Assembly (NCBI GenBank): GCA_026713925.1
Contig: JAPONM010000035.1
Coordinates: 124,001-188,000, forward strand
DNA from: Gammaproteobacteria bacterium
GTDB taxonomy: Bacteria > Pseudomonadota > Gammaproteobacteria > UBA4575
DNA: 64,000 bases
Direction of reading: 5' to 3'
The notes beneath the pieces are model-generated. The model was given only the letters and a program-made list of their open reading frames with translations, was not told the DNA's origin and ran no database searches. Shown here in pieces: positions 17,901 to 26,818 of this stretch (its first letter is position 1; each line of letters begins with the position of its first letter). Both the position numbers and the translations under genes were made by a program.

Positions 17901-19685
17901 TCAGTGTACTGGCCTGAACTGCAGTTCCGCAAACACGGACTGGCCAGGCTGATTATAACCTGAGGCCAGTTCATACTCCTTGTCCAACAGGTTTTCCGCC
18001 TTCAATATCAGTGTAGCGTAGGGGAAGTGGTATCCTGCAGACACATCCACCAATCCGTAACCAGATAGAGTCACTCCACCAAAGTCTCTTCTTTCTGACG
18101 TCACCAGACCATTCATCTGAACAAAATATTGTTCCTGTTTATATAGCAGGGATCCGGTCAGCGTGCGCTTTGCACGCCTTAACAGACGCGAATTTTCGGT
18201 CTCATTGCGGGGATCCTGAATTATACCTTCCAGACTGATATCCCAAGGCCCGGAATGATGACTGAATGAGAACTCGATCCCTTTGATACGTGCCTTTTCA
18301 ACATTTCTGTTTTCATAAACAAAGTTGACCGAATCAACTGCCACGGTTTCGATCAAATCATCAATCCTGTTTTCAAAAAGCCGAAGTGACAATGCCGTCA
18401 GCGGGTTCAGGTCATGCCTGACCCCGGCTTCAACGGAACGCGAGGTTTCTTCCTTCAAGCCAGGGTTCCCGCCAAATCCGAATCTTGCATTGCTGTCAGG
18501 TGCCCGAAACCCTGTACCGATGCTGGCGAACAGCTTTGTCTTGCTGGCCAGACTGTAGCCATATTCCAGATTCCAAGTCATTGCATCATCAAAATCTTCA
18601 TGATCCGTATAACGGGTTGCGGTGGACAGGCTATGTCCGTTTCTGATGTATTGCTCATGCAAATATACCGAGAAAATGTCCGTGTCTTCTCGATAAGTGG
18701 TCCCGAAAGACAACGAGTCGGTATTCTCATCTGCAAGGGAAACTCCTAGTACGAGAACATTATTATTCAGCGTGAGGTCATTTTTCCAGTCATAAACTAC
18801 CCTGTCAGTATAGGCAAAATCTTTATCTCCCAAAAAGTTGCTCTGGTTTTGGCGAACCTCATCCTTCGTTCGTGATATGGACAGGGTAGACTGCCAGTTT
18901 TCAGACATGGGTATAGTCAGCCCGGTCTGCAAAATATTGTTCTTACGATCTTGGTCGAGATCGCCAAAACTGTCATATTCCGTATTACCTCTTGCCTGCC
19001 AGAATCCTAATGAAAGCTCACCTGTGCCAACTTTCGTTTTCATGTTCAGGTCGAACGTTTCATTGTCATGCCCGTGATCCGAATTGGATGTACTTCTCGC
19101 AGGAAACCCTCTTGTATCCAGTCGACTGAAAGACAGATCACCCGATGCACGGTCATTCCCGTAACTCAGATTGACACTTTGCTCGCTTGTATCATATTTG
19201 CCTTGCATGACATGAAAGTCAGCAGAACTCCCAACACCTTGACCATAGGTAATGATATTGATCACACCCCCAACAGCCTCCGACCCATACACTGTCGAGC
19301 GAGGTCCTTTAACAACCTCAATGCGTTCAATTGCTGATGTATTGATCATCTCCAGTGCACCTGCACCAGTCGTGGCAGAATTCATTTTTATACCGTTAAT
19401 CAGTATCGTAGAATGGTTACTGTTGGTACCACGGATAAACACGGATGTCTGCTGACCTATTCCGCCGGTACGCCCGATATCCAGACCCGCGTGCCACCGC
19501 AACAAGCCTGCAATGTCCACAGAAGGACTCCGCTCAATCATTTCACGATTAATGATTATCAAGGAAGGCACAACATCTTTCAGGGACTGTGAATATCTTG
19601 CAGGAGTTACAACGACCTCTTCAACTGCATGGCTGAATGAACTCATACCTATAAGCCACATTATCAAAAGGTTTTTGATGTTCAT
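17901..19685 (-). CDS. btuB: BtuB-like TonB-dependent vitamin B12 receptor
   Basis: A 594-residue outer-membrane receptor. A signal peptide ends near FSHA, then comes a TonB-box-like EEVVVTPARY, the plug domain (about 35-140, with VEVVKGPRSTVYGSEAVGGVINI), and a 22-strand barrel ending in an aromatic-poor terminus (VFAELQFRPVH). The adjacent adenosyltransferase makes cobalamin the likely ligand. Only 102 bases separate it from the upstream gene, which is too short for a full cobalamin riboswitch, and no B12 box was recognised. A 6-bp hairpin lies in this leader (19714-19732). Confidence 0.88.
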   Translation of the reverse strand: MNIKNLLIMWLIGMSSFSHAVEEVVVTPARYSQSLKDVVPSLIIINREMIERSPSVDIAGLLRWHAGLDIGRTGGIGQQTSVFIRGTNSNHSTILINGIKMNSATTGAGALEMINTSAIERIEVVKGPRSTVYGSEAVGGVINIITYGQGVGSSADFHVMQGKYDTSEQSVNLSYGNDRASGDLSFSRLDTRGFPARSTSNSDHGHDNETFDLNMKTKVGTGELSLGFWQARGNTEYDSFGDLDQDRKNNILQTGLTIPMSENWQSTLSISRTKDEVRQNQSNFLGDKDFAYTDRVVYDWKNDLTLNNNVLVLGVSLADENTDSLSFGTTYREDTDIFSVYLHEQYIRNGHSLSTATRYTDHEDFDDAMTWNLEYGYSLASKTKLFASIGTGFRAPDSNARFGFGGNPGLKEETSRSVEAGVRHDLNPLTALSLRLFENRIDDLIETVAVDSVNFVYENRNVEKARIKGIEFSFSHHSGPWDISLEGIIQDPRNETENSRLLRRAKRTLTGSLLYKQEQYFVQMNGLVTSERRDFGGVTLSGYGLVDVSAGYHFPYATLILKAENLLDKEYELASGYNQPGQSVFAELQFRPVH

Positions 19686-19713
19686 CGAATACCCTATTTT
19701 TCTTGCTTGCTTT

Positions 19714-19732
19714 GCCCTCTCATCTTGAGGGC
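19714..19732 (-). terminator. Hairpin in the btuB leader
   Basis: Inverted repeat GCCCTC-(7)-GAGGGC between the SDR gene and btuB. There is no T-run next to it, so it is a poor intrinsic terminator. It might mark the end of the SDR transcript or lie in the btuB leader. Confidence 0.3.
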
Positions 19733-19787
19733 TAATGTTACCTAGAAAAGTCCTGGTTGTAGGGACAGCTGACAGTACGCCTGATAG

Positions 19788-20501
19788 TTAACTCTTTCCA
19801 TATACGGGCACAGCAGCACCTGTTATGCCTTTTGCCTGCTCTGAGCACAGATGAAGAATTTCCCTAGCTAATTGTTCGGTGGGCACCCAGTTGCTAAAGT
19901 CACCGCCCGGCATGTCAGCCCTGTTCTGCGGTGTATCAATTGTCCCGGGTAGAATGCAGTTTACATTAATGTTTTCATGCTTGCATTCAGCTGCAAGACT
20001 TTGTGTAAGTGTAATCACCGCTGCCTTGCTTACGCAGTACGGCGCCATTTTTGACTTACCCTCCACGGCTGCACGTGCAGCCACATTTACAATTTTTCCT
20101 GTTCCCATTTCCAGCATATGCGGGATGACAGCACGACACATCAGGAACACACTCTTTGCGTTCATGTTCAACATGAAATCCCAGTCCTGTACCGGAGTTT
20201 CATGCACGGGTGGACCCATTCTGAATCCTCCTGCTATATTAGCGAGAATATCAATGCGCTGAAAACGCTCTCTGATTTGGCCCACTGAATGATTCACCTG
20301 CTCCACATCGGTCAAATCGGTTTCAAACAAACCGGCATTCTCAGCATCCTGCCAAGGGGCACATCGTAAACGATCTAAAGAAATATCGACCAGTGCAAGT
20401 TTTGCACCTGCATGGTAGAAGAGTTCCGCTACAGTACGGCCAAGGTTTCCAGCAGCACCGGTGACTACTACGACCTGCTTGTGAAAATCATACTCGCTCA
20501 T
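19788..20501 (-). CDS. SDR family oxidoreductase with atypical active site
   Basis: A 237-residue short-chain dehydrogenase/reductase. The nucleotide-binding glycine motif is TGAAGNLG (about 15-22), followed by LVDIS, and the catalytic YxxxK is present as YCVSK. The usual catalytic serine position, in the strand before the Tyr, reads NVAARAA, so the Ser appears to be Ala. The C-terminal INVNCILPGTIDTPQNRADMP is characteristic of one SDR subgroup whose members I recall only as generic SDR or pteridine-reductase-like. The substrate is unknown. It lies upstream of btuB on the same strand, but a functional link is not evident. Confidence 0.85.
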   Translation of the reverse strand: MSEYDFHKQVVVVTGAAGNLGRTVAELFYHAGAKLALVDISLDRLRCAPWQDAENAGLFETDLTDVEQVNHSVGQIRERFQRIDILANIAGGFRMGPPVHETPVQDWDFMLNMNAKSVFLMCRAVIPHMLEMGTGKIVNVAARAAVEGKSKMAPYCVSKAAVITLTQSLAAECKHENINVNCILPGTIDTPQNRADMPGGDFSNWVPTEQLAREILHLCSEQAKGITGAAVPVYGKS

Positions 20502-20616
20502 TATTTTTTCCGCCTGTTTTACTTTTCACGAAATTCTACTATACCGACTGCATGCTCATCATTCCTGACAGGCATTGCTTTTGTCCGCGACAGCTCCCGG
20601 TATTTTGATGCCCAAT

Positions 20617-20640
20617 AAAAAAAGGGAGCAGGGTGCTCCC
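20617..20640 (-). terminator. Rho-independent terminator of nrdAB
   Basis: Read on the minus strand, this is a 7-bp stem (GGGAGCA-CCC-TGCTCCC) followed by seven T residues, 50 bases after the nrdB stop. A second hairpin without a T-run (GCCACC-GCAAG-GGTGGC, 20649-20664) lies between the stop and this terminator. Confidence 0.88.
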
Positions 20641-20691
20641 TTAAAACAGCCACCGCAAGGGTGGCCCCATGACACTGGGTAACCCTGACTC

Positions 20692-21951
20692 TTACCAGGT
20701 AAGAGCTCCTCCAGTTTGATATTCAGTGACTCGTGTTTCGAAGAAATTCTTTTCCTTTTTCAGGTCCAGTATTTCCGACATCCACGGGAAAGGGTTGCTC
20801 ACCCCGGAATATTGTTGCGGTAACCCAATTTGCGCATAACGCCGGTCGGCAATAAATTTCAGATACTCTTCAAACATGGGTGCATTCAAACCAAGAATAC
20901 CGCGTGGCATGGTGTCACGGGCATATTGGGATTCAAGCTCTACACCCTGTTTGACAAGCATGATGATTTCCTGCTGGAAACTTTCCGTCCATAACTGTGG
21001 GTTCTCCAGCTTGATCTGGTTGATGACATCAATACCAAAATTCATGTGCATGGACTCGTCACGCAAGATGTACTGAAACTGCTCGGCAACACCGGTCATT
21101 TTGTTGCGACGACCCATGGAGAGGATTTGTACAAAACCCACATAAAAGAAGATCCCCTCAAACACTACATAAAATGCAATAAGATCCCGTAATAACCGCT
21201 GGTCATCTTCCAGAGTACCGGTCTTGAAATCCGGATCACCCAAGCTGTTGGTATACGGCAATGCCCATTCAGCCTTGTGGGCCACTGCAGGTAACTCACG
21301 ATACATGTTAAATACTTCACCTTCATCCAGACCCAAAGACTCGATGCAGTATTGATAGGCATGCGTGTGAACAGCCTCTTCAAAGGCTTGGCGCAACAGA
21401 TATTGCCTGCATTCCGGATTGGTAATATGCCGATATAGTGCCAGTACAAGATTGTTTGCAACCAGAGAATCCGCAGTCGAAAAAAAGCCCAGATTACGTT
21501 TGACGATGGTGCGCTCATCCTCAGTCAAGCCCTCTGGATTTTTCCACAGGGCTATGTCTGCCGTCATGTTGATCTCCTGTGGCATCCAGTGATTGGCACA
21601 CCCGTCCAGATATTTTTGCCAAGCCCACTCGTATTTGAATGGAACCAGTTGATTCAAATCAGCACGACAATTAATGATTTTCTTGTCATCCACCTGGATA
21701 CGATCAGCACCTCTTTCGATGCTTTCAAGGCCAGTAACGCCTTCGCGCCGTTCCCGGTCACCAGACTGTTCCCGCAACCCGCCAAGATCCTGGGGACACT
21801 CCAAGACGACTGCGCTCCTTGAACCCAGTGCAGAATTTCCAAGTGCCTGCTCCCGTTTTTCCAGAGCAAGCGAGTCTATAAAAACGGCAGGTGCATTAGC
21901 ACTTGACGTGCCGGTTCGCGCATCAGCGATCGGATCTTCCCAACTTTGCAT
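20692..21951 (-). CDS. nrdB: Ribonucleotide reductase class Ia, small subunit
   Basis: NrdB carries the di-iron/tyrosyl radical cofactor that NrdA needs. The core begins at [21 protein letters not shown] and has the iron-ligand stretches [22 protein letters not shown] and [15 protein letters not shown]. An N-terminal extension of about 80 residues before the core resembles that of Pseudomonas-type NrdB. I chose the ATG at 21951 ([14 protein letters not shown]), which has an AGGGGGAG ribosome binding site eight bases upstream; a longer frame to 21990 would overlap nrdA. Residue count is 419. It is transcribed with nrdA. Confidence 0.95.
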   Translation of the reverse strand: MQSWEDPIADARTGTSSANAPAVFIDSLALEKREQALGNSALGSRSAVVLECPQDLGGLREQSGDRERREGVTGLESIERGADRIQVDDKKIINCRADLNQLVPFKYEWAWQKYLDGCANHWMPQEINMTADIALWKNPEGLTEDERTIVKRNLGFFSTADSLVANNLVLALYRHITNPECRQYLLRQAFEEAVHTHAYQYCIESLGLDEGEVFNMYRELPAVAHKAEWALPYTNSLGDPDFKTGTLEDDQRLLRDLIAFYVVFEGIFFYVGFVQILSMGRRNKMTGVAEQFQYILRDESMHMNFGIDVINQIKLENPQLWTESFQQEIIMLVKQGVELESQYARDTMPRGILGLNAPMFEEYLKFIADRRYAQIGLPQQYSGVSNPFPWMSEILDLKKEKNFFETRVTEYQTGGALTW

Positions 21952-21980
21952 AACTGCTGCTCCCCCTATAGTTTTGCTGC

Positions 21981-24869
21981 CTATTGGCAAGCTTCACAAT
22001 CAGGATCCAGTATCGAACAAGCCTCAGGCACGCCACCGCCATTGCCGTTATTTTTTACAGCATTGAGCTTATTTTCCCGGCCTTGAACAGTACTTTTTTC
22101 CACATGTGTAGCGCCCATGGAGCGTAGGTAATACGTCGTTTTCAAACCACGTACCCAAGCAAGCTTGTACAGATTGTCCAGCTTTTGTCCTGATGGCTCG
22201 GACATATAAAGATTGAGCGACTGCGCCTGATCAATCCATTTTTGTCGACGCGATGCAGCTTCCACCAGCCAGCGCGGGTCGATCTCAAATGCAGTCGCAT
22301 AAATATTTTTCAGTTCAGCAGGGATGCGGTCTATAGGCTGTACACTGCCATCAAAATATTTAAGATCATTGGCCATAACCTCATCCCACAAATCGCTTGC
22401 TTTCAGATCTGCAGCCAGGTAAGGATTGCTGACCGTAAATTCTCCCGACAAATTCGATTTCACGAACAGGTTTTGATACGTGGGCTCAATGCTTTGCGTC
22501 ACGCCACAAATATTTGAGATCGTGGCAGTCGGTGCAATCGCCATGGTATTGGAGTTGCGCATGCCAACTTCTTGCACCCGTTGTCGCAAGCTGTCCCAGT
22601 CCATAGTGGCAGAACGATCCTGTTTCAGATAACCGTTACGCCCTTTGGCCAAAAGTTCGATTGAATCGATCGGCAAAATACCCTGATCCCAGAGTGAGTT
22701 TTTGAATGTCGGGTAGGTTCCGCGTTCCTCAGCCAAATCGGTTGATGCCTTGATGGCACAGTAACTCACTGCCTCCATTGAACGATCAGCAAACTCAACC
22801 GCAGCATCACTTCCATAAGCGATACGCTGTTTGTACAAGGCGTCCTGAAAACCCATTATGCCCAACCCAACAGGGCGATGACGAAAATTGGAACGACGCG
22901 CTTTGGATACACTGTAATAGTTATACTCAATCACGTTATCCAGCATGCGCATGGCAGTAGACACAGTCCGCTCCAGCTTCTCAAGATTCAGACCATTTTC
23001 ATCAACGTGCGCAGCAAGGTTGACAGAACCCAAATTACATACGGCTATCTCTTCATCGTTAGTGTTAAGGGTTATTTCCGTACACAAGTTGGATGAATGC
23101 ACTATACCGACATGTTGTTGTGGAGAACGTAAATTGCAGGGATCCTTGAATGTGATCCATGGGTGCCCTGTTTCATACAACATGCCGAGCATTTTGCGCC
23201 ACAGGTCAATGGCATTTACTTTTTTGAAGTTTTTGATTTCACCACGCTCGGCTTTTTGCTCGTACTCCTCATAGCGTGCTTCGAATTCAGCACTACACAA
23301 GTCATGCAACTCGGGTGTTTCATGTGGCGAGAACAGTGTCCATTGCTGTTGTTCACTGACACGTTTCATGAATAGGTCCGGCACCCAGTTGGCAGTATTC
23401 ATGTCGTGTGTGCGACGACGGTCATCACCGGTGTTCTTACGCAATTCCAGAAACTCTTCAATATCCAGATGCCAGGTTTCCAGATACGCACACATGGCAC
23501 CCTTGCGCTTTCCGCCCTGATTCACAGCAACTGCGGTGTCGTTGGCAACTTTCAGGAATGGAACCACACCTTGCGACTTGCCGTTCGTACCTTTGATATG
23601 CGAACCCATGGCGCGCACCCGGGACCAGTCATTACCCAGACCGCCAGCAAATTTGGACAGCATGGCATCATCCCGAATGGCTTCGAAGATACCGTACAGA
23701 TCGTCCGGTACAGTGCTGAGATAGCATGAAGACAACTGTGAACGTAAGGTACCTGAATTAAACAATGTGGGGGTTGAACTCATGAAATCGAAAGACGACA
23801 GCAAATTGTAAAACTCGATAGTGCGGTCTTCACGATCAACTTCGTTCATGGCCAGACCCATGGCAACGCGCATGAAGAAGGCTTGTGGCAGCTCAACACG
23901 GGTACCCTTGCTTTGGATGAAGTAACGGTCGTACAACGTTTGCATGCCGAGATACGTGAACTGATGGTCACGTTCCGGCTTTATGGCCTTGCCGAGTTTT
24001 TTCAGGTCATATTCTGAAACCAGCTTTGCGTCCAGCAACTCCAGCTCTGTAGCCTTGCGCATGTAGCGTTCGAAGTAGTCCGCATACTGATGCGACATTT
24101 CCTTGAATGTTGCTTCGGTAGAGACTCCGTATATAAAACTGAGTACTTCGCGGCGCAGGCAATCCAGCAACAGGCGTGCAGCAACGTACGTGTAATTGGG
24201 CTCCAGTTCAATCAGGGTGCGTGCACTCATGGTCAATGCTGTACCAACCTCTGCTTCAGGGATACCGTCATACAGACTACGCAACGCCTCATCCACAATA
24301 GATTGCGCATGGACATCCTTGGTATCTGCACATGCCTCGGTAACCATGCGGGTGAGACGTTCAGCATCCAGTGGCTTCAGACCGCCTTTTGCATCCAGCA
24401 CACTTATTGTTTCAGATGCCTTATCCGCTTCTTGCAGCGTATCCTTTTCAGCAAGTTGTGCCGCACGTAGCTGTGCACGCTGTTCACGATACAGTACATA
24501 GGCACGGGCAATCTTATGCTGGCCATAACGCATGAGGGCCAGCTCAACCTGGTCCTGAATATCCTCTATATGGAACGTTCCGCCTTGAGGCTGGCTGCGG
24601 GAAAGCGCATAAAAGACTTTTTCAGTGATTTCTTCGACCATCGCATGAATGCGTGAAGAAGCTGCAGCATGACCTCCTTCAACTGCAAGAAAGGCTTTGG
24701 TGACTGCAATTTTGATCTTGTCGCGATCAAAACTGGTAACTTTGCCGTTACGGCGAATTACACGGTACTGGCCAGGTGAGGTGACCGTAACTTTGGGATC
24801 TTGCTGTCCGGAATAACTGCCCGGCTGATTCAGTGTTGTAGGGTTATAGGTAGTAGCTTCTGACCGCAT
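21981..24869 (-). CDS. nrdA: Ribonucleotide reductase class Ia, large subunit
   Basis: Catalytic alpha subunit that reduces ribonucleoside diphosphates. There is an N-terminal ATP-cone (about 35-130: [26 protein letters not shown] region). The catalytic barrel contains [20 protein letters not shown] and [21 protein letters not shown], and the tail has the redox-active cysteines DPDCEACQ. I prefer the ATG at 24869 (MRSEATTYN); a TTG 15 bases upstream is in frame. The length, 962 residues, is that of the Pseudomonas-type enzyme, and a second cone-like region lies near 150-240. An NrdR-type box lies about 120 bases upstream. Confidence 0.96.
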   Translation of the reverse strand: MRSEATTYNPTTLNQPGSYSGQQDPKVTVTSPGQYRVIRRNGKVTSFDRDKIKIAVTKAFLAVEGGHAAASSRIHAMVEEITEKVFYALSRSQPQGGTFHIEDIQDQVELALMRYGQHKIARAYVLYREQRAQLRAAQLAEKDTLQEADKASETISVLDAKGGLKPLDAERLTRMVTEACADTKDVHAQSIVDEALRSLYDGIPEAEVGTALTMSARTLIELEPNYTYVAARLLLDCLRREVLSFIYGVSTEATFKEMSHQYADYFERYMRKATELELLDAKLVSEYDLKKLGKAIKPERDHQFTYLGMQTLYDRYFIQSKGTRVELPQAFFMRVAMGLAMNEVDREDRTIEFYNLLSSFDFMSSTPTLFNSGTLRSQLSSCYLSTVPDDLYGIFEAIRDDAMLSKFAGGLGNDWSRVRAMGSHIKGTNGKSQGVVPFLKVANDTAVAVNQGGKRKGAMCAYLETWHLDIEEFLELRKNTGDDRRRTHDMNTANWVPDLFMKRVSEQQQWTLFSPHETPELHDLCSAEFEARYEEYEQKAERGEIKNFKKVNAIDLWRKMLGMLYETGHPWITFKDPCNLRSPQQHVGIVHSSNLCTEITLNTNDEEIAVCNLGSVNLAAHVDENGLNLEKLERTVSTAMRMLDNVIEYNYYSVSKARRSNFRHRPVGLGIMGFQDALYKQRIAYGSDAAVEFADRSMEAVSYCAIKASTDLAEERGTYPTFKNSLWDQGILPIDSIELLAKGRNGYLKQDRSATMDWDSLRQRVQEVGMRNSNTMAIAPTATISNICGVTQSIEPTYQNLFVKSNLSGEFTVSNPYLAADLKASDLWDEVMANDLKYFDGSVQPIDRIPAELKNIYATAFEIDPRWLVEAASRRQKWIDQAQSLNLYMSEPSGQKLDNLYKLAWVRGLKTTYYLRSMGATHVEKSTVQGRENKLNAVKNNGNGGGVPEACSILDPDCEACQ

Positions 24870-25204
24870 CTGGTTCTCTGGCAAAACATGTTCGAATTAT
24901 TTGTTTTCGTGCAATTTCCCGTTTATCCCCTGATTGCCTCCTCCAAGCCCTTCATGCAAACAGTAGTAACGGGCGTCTTGTAGTATACAAGCACTATATA
25001 TTGTGTAAAGGAAATTTTTGCGACCAATTTGTTGGGGGGGCTGGCTCCAAATTATTTTGACAAGCCAAAACCCCTGAATAATCGAGAGGTTACGAAACCG
25101 GAGGCGCTTTTATTAAAATCCAAGGGCTAAGTTGATAAAATTTTTTGATAATCTGGAATGCCACAAACCAAAATGACACGGCAACTTCACTGTACAATAC
25201 GGCC
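24870..25204. promoter_or_regulatory. Divergent nrdA / S24-protein control region
   Basis: A 335-base stretch with no gene, lying between nrdA (minus) and the S24 protein (plus). It must hold both promoters. The only clear regulatory element is the NrdR-type box at 24991-25006. The part nearest the S24 gene is AT-rich (25115-25160) and includes a run of seven G at 25034-25040. I see no LexA-type box. Confidence 0.6.
24991..25006 (-). promoter_or_regulatory. NrdR-type operator
   Basis: The 16-base sequence GCACTATATATTGTGT closely matches the palindromic NrdR box (ACACWATATATWGTGT). NrdR is a zinc-finger/ATP-cone repressor of ribonucleotide reductase genes. Boxes usually come in pairs about 31 bp apart; a convincing second box was not seen here. 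It lies about 120 bases upstream of the nrdA start codon. Confidence 0.75.
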
Positions 25205-25558
25205 ATGAACAGCCCTGAAAACATCCCACTGCAGGCAGACCTCGCCGACCACGGTGGATGCGCCAATTCGGAACCGTTTGCCTTGCGCGTTTTAGGCGAC
25301 AGCATGGAACCGGAATTCAAGGATGGAAGCATTATCATCATCGACTCTGCAGCGGCCGTGAAGAGCGGCTGTTATGTGTTGGCCATGGTCAATGAAGAAT
25401 ATATTTTTCGCCAACTGATCATAGAGGGTGACCACTATGAACTCAGAGCCCTGAACAAAGGGTATGAGCCAATAGAGGTCACAGGCATCGATGCTATTCG
25501 TGGTGTGATCGTACAGCGCTCAGGTACACGCCGCAAAGACCACAAGCATTATGACTGA
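25205..25558 (+). CDS. Short S24/LexA-like protein lacking the catalytic lysine
   Basis: A 117-residue protein that is essentially only the C-terminal S24 (LexA/UmuD-type) fold. The nucleophile motif GDSMEPEF is intact (Ser33). The position of the general-base lysine (V-K-R-L in LexA) reads FRQL here, with Arg69. There is no helix-turn-helix and no cleavage-site region. The C-terminus is basic (GTRRKDHKHYD). It starts at the ATG at 25205, because the longer frame from 25145 includes the AT-rich promoter region. Its role is unknown. Divergent placement from nrdA suggests a link to DNA stress or nucleotide supply, but this is conjecture. Confidence 0.75.
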   Translation: MNSPENIPLQADLADHGGCANSEPFALRVLGDSMEPEFKDGSIIIIDSAAAVKSGCYVLAMVNEEYIFRQLIIEGDHYELRALNKGYEPIEVTGIDAIRGVIVQRSGTRRKDHKHYD

Positions 25559-25563
25559 AAGCT

Positions 25564-25592
25564 GAATACCTGAAAGGTCAGGTTTGGTATTC
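25564..25592 (+). terminator. Hairpin between convergent S24 and rhodanese genes
   Basis: Outer inverted repeat GAATACC...GGTATTC with an alternative inner repeat ACCTGA-AAGG-TCAGGT. It lies in the 51-base gap between two convergent stops. There is no long T-run, so termination in either direction is only plausible. Confidence 0.4.
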
Positions 25593-25609
25593 CCTGCAAG
25601 AAAACTGTC

Positions 25610-26077
25610 TCACTGCTCCGGTTCTTGCTGCTCAGGTGCAGGTCTTGGACTCAAATAGGCTTCTGCGCGATCCAGTTTGACCTTATTATTGTTTTGATCA
25701 ACCAGCGGTTGTTCATAGTCATGCCAGCCTTTCAAACCTGTTTTCAGAGAAATGACGTTCTCAAATCCCATTAACTGCATAGTGTGGGCTGCCAGTACAC
25801 TGCGGTTTCCAGAGCGGCAGGCGACAATGATTTCCTTCTTCCGGGCCTCTACAAGGTCGGGCACAGTTTCGCTATAACCGTAATCACACGCTGCCTCAAG
25901 AACACCCCGAGGGACATTAACGGAACCTGCTATATGCATCGCTGCGAATTCTTCAGGCTCACGTATATCCAGAACAAGGGGACTGTGATTGCCGGAAAGT
26001 TTCTGCTCCAGGTCCCAAGGCATGATTTCATTGATTAATTTTTCATGCTCGAATACAAGCTGTTTGAATGTTTTCAC
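25610..26077 (-). CDS. Rhodanese-domain sulfurtransferase
   Basis: A 155-residue single-domain rhodanese with the persulfide-carrying Cys87 in the loop VACRSGNRS. The domain runs from about residue 20 to 125 (LVLDIREPEEFAAMHIAGSVNVPRG at its start, given here as a region). The 20-residue N-terminal lead and a Pro/Gln/Glu-rich tail are outside the fold. It starts with GTG. Rhodaneses feed sulfane sulfur into the TusA/DsrEFH relay in sulfur oxidisers. Its place 2.5 kb from dsrR makes such a role possible, though it is not in the dsr operon. Confidence 0.88.
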   Translation of the reverse strand: MKTFKQLVFEHEKLINEIMPWDLEQKLSGNHSPLVLDIREPEEFAAMHIAGSVNVPRGVLEAACDYGYSETVPDLVEARKKEIIVACRSGNRSVLAAHTMQLMGFENVISLKTGLKGWHDYEQPLVDQNNNKVKLDRAEAYLSPRPAPEQQEPEQ

Positions 26078-26130
26078 TGGTATCCGGGTCCAGCAAATTC
26101 AGGCAGGATTCATTCGAAAACAAAGGGCTT

Positions 26131-26808
26131 CTAATTGTCTGTATACGTTTTCCTGGCCCTGAGCCCTTGTTCTACTGCAATTACCGCAGCTTCCACACGC
26201 GAATGTATGTCCAGCTTTCTCAAGATAGCCTTGACATGCAGCTTGACAGTCCCATCCGAGATTCCAAGATTTCTTGCAATAACCTTATTGCTTTGACCTT
26301 CGGCCAGAAGGCTCAGAATTTCACGCTCACGTGGAGTCAGGTTGTCCAGCGGACTCTGTTCGGATTCAAGAGGGTCTTCTCCCTTCACCACTTTTGCCAG
26401 GATCTGGGTCAAATTTGGTGCAACAACCGTTTCACCCTTGATGATCTCACGCAATGCTGCCACGACGTCATCGGGCTCCATATCCTTTAACAGATAACCC
26501 TTGGCCCCATTACGCAAGGCCTCTACCAGGTCTCGCTCGTCACCGCTTGTCGTCAGCATGACTACCGGTGCTTGAAACTTAAGATGCTGGAACTGCTTCA
26601 GGACCTCGAGTCCAGACATCCCTGGCATTCGCATATCCAGCAACACGATGTCGGGCTGTAACTCCAAAGCCAATTTGATTCCCTCTTGACCATCACTCAC
26701 TGAGGCAACAACCTCTATTCCATGTCGGCCTAACAGGCTTTGTAACCCTTCACGGAACAGGGTGTGGTCATCAATCACTATAATGCTCAACTTCATATTG
26801 GACATCAT
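26131..26808 (-). CDS. NarL/FixJ family response regulator
   Basis: A 225-residue two-domain regulator. The receiver domain has the acidic pair in VIDDHT (about 13-14), phosphoacceptor Asp58 in VLLDMRMPGMSG, Thr in MLTTSGDE and Lys in GYLLKDMEP. The LuxR-type helix-turn-helix is at the C-terminus (LTPREREILSLLAEGQSNKVIARNLG region). It follows the sensor kinase by ten bases, so the two form a transcription unit. NarL resemblance is strong, but the regulon is unknown. The neighbouring dsr operon, read in the same direction, is an attractive but unproven target. Confidence 0.92.
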   Translation of the reverse strand: MMSNMKLSIIVIDDHTLFREGLQSLLGRHGIEVVASVSDGQEGIKLALELQPDIVLLDMRMPGMSGLEVLKQFQHLKFQAPVVMLTTSGDERDLVEALRNGAKGYLLKDMEPDDVVAALREIIKGETVVAPNLTQILAKVVKGEDPLESEQSPLDNLTPREREILSLLAEGQSNKVIARNLGISDGTVKLHVKAILRKLDIHSRVEAAVIAVEQGLRARKTYTDN

Positions 26809-26818
26809 GATTCAGCGC

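Noticed and set aside
19686-19787. Possible cobalamin riboswitch upstream of btuB
   Set aside because: Only 102 bases are available, about half of what a B12 riboswitch needs, and no B12-box sequence was recognised.
25022-25037. Second NrdR box 31 bp from the first
   Set aside because: The sequence at the right spacing matches the consensus at too few positions.
25160-25220. LexA operator before the S24 gene
   Set aside because: CTGTACAATAC has only a half-site of the CTGT-N8-ACAG consensus.
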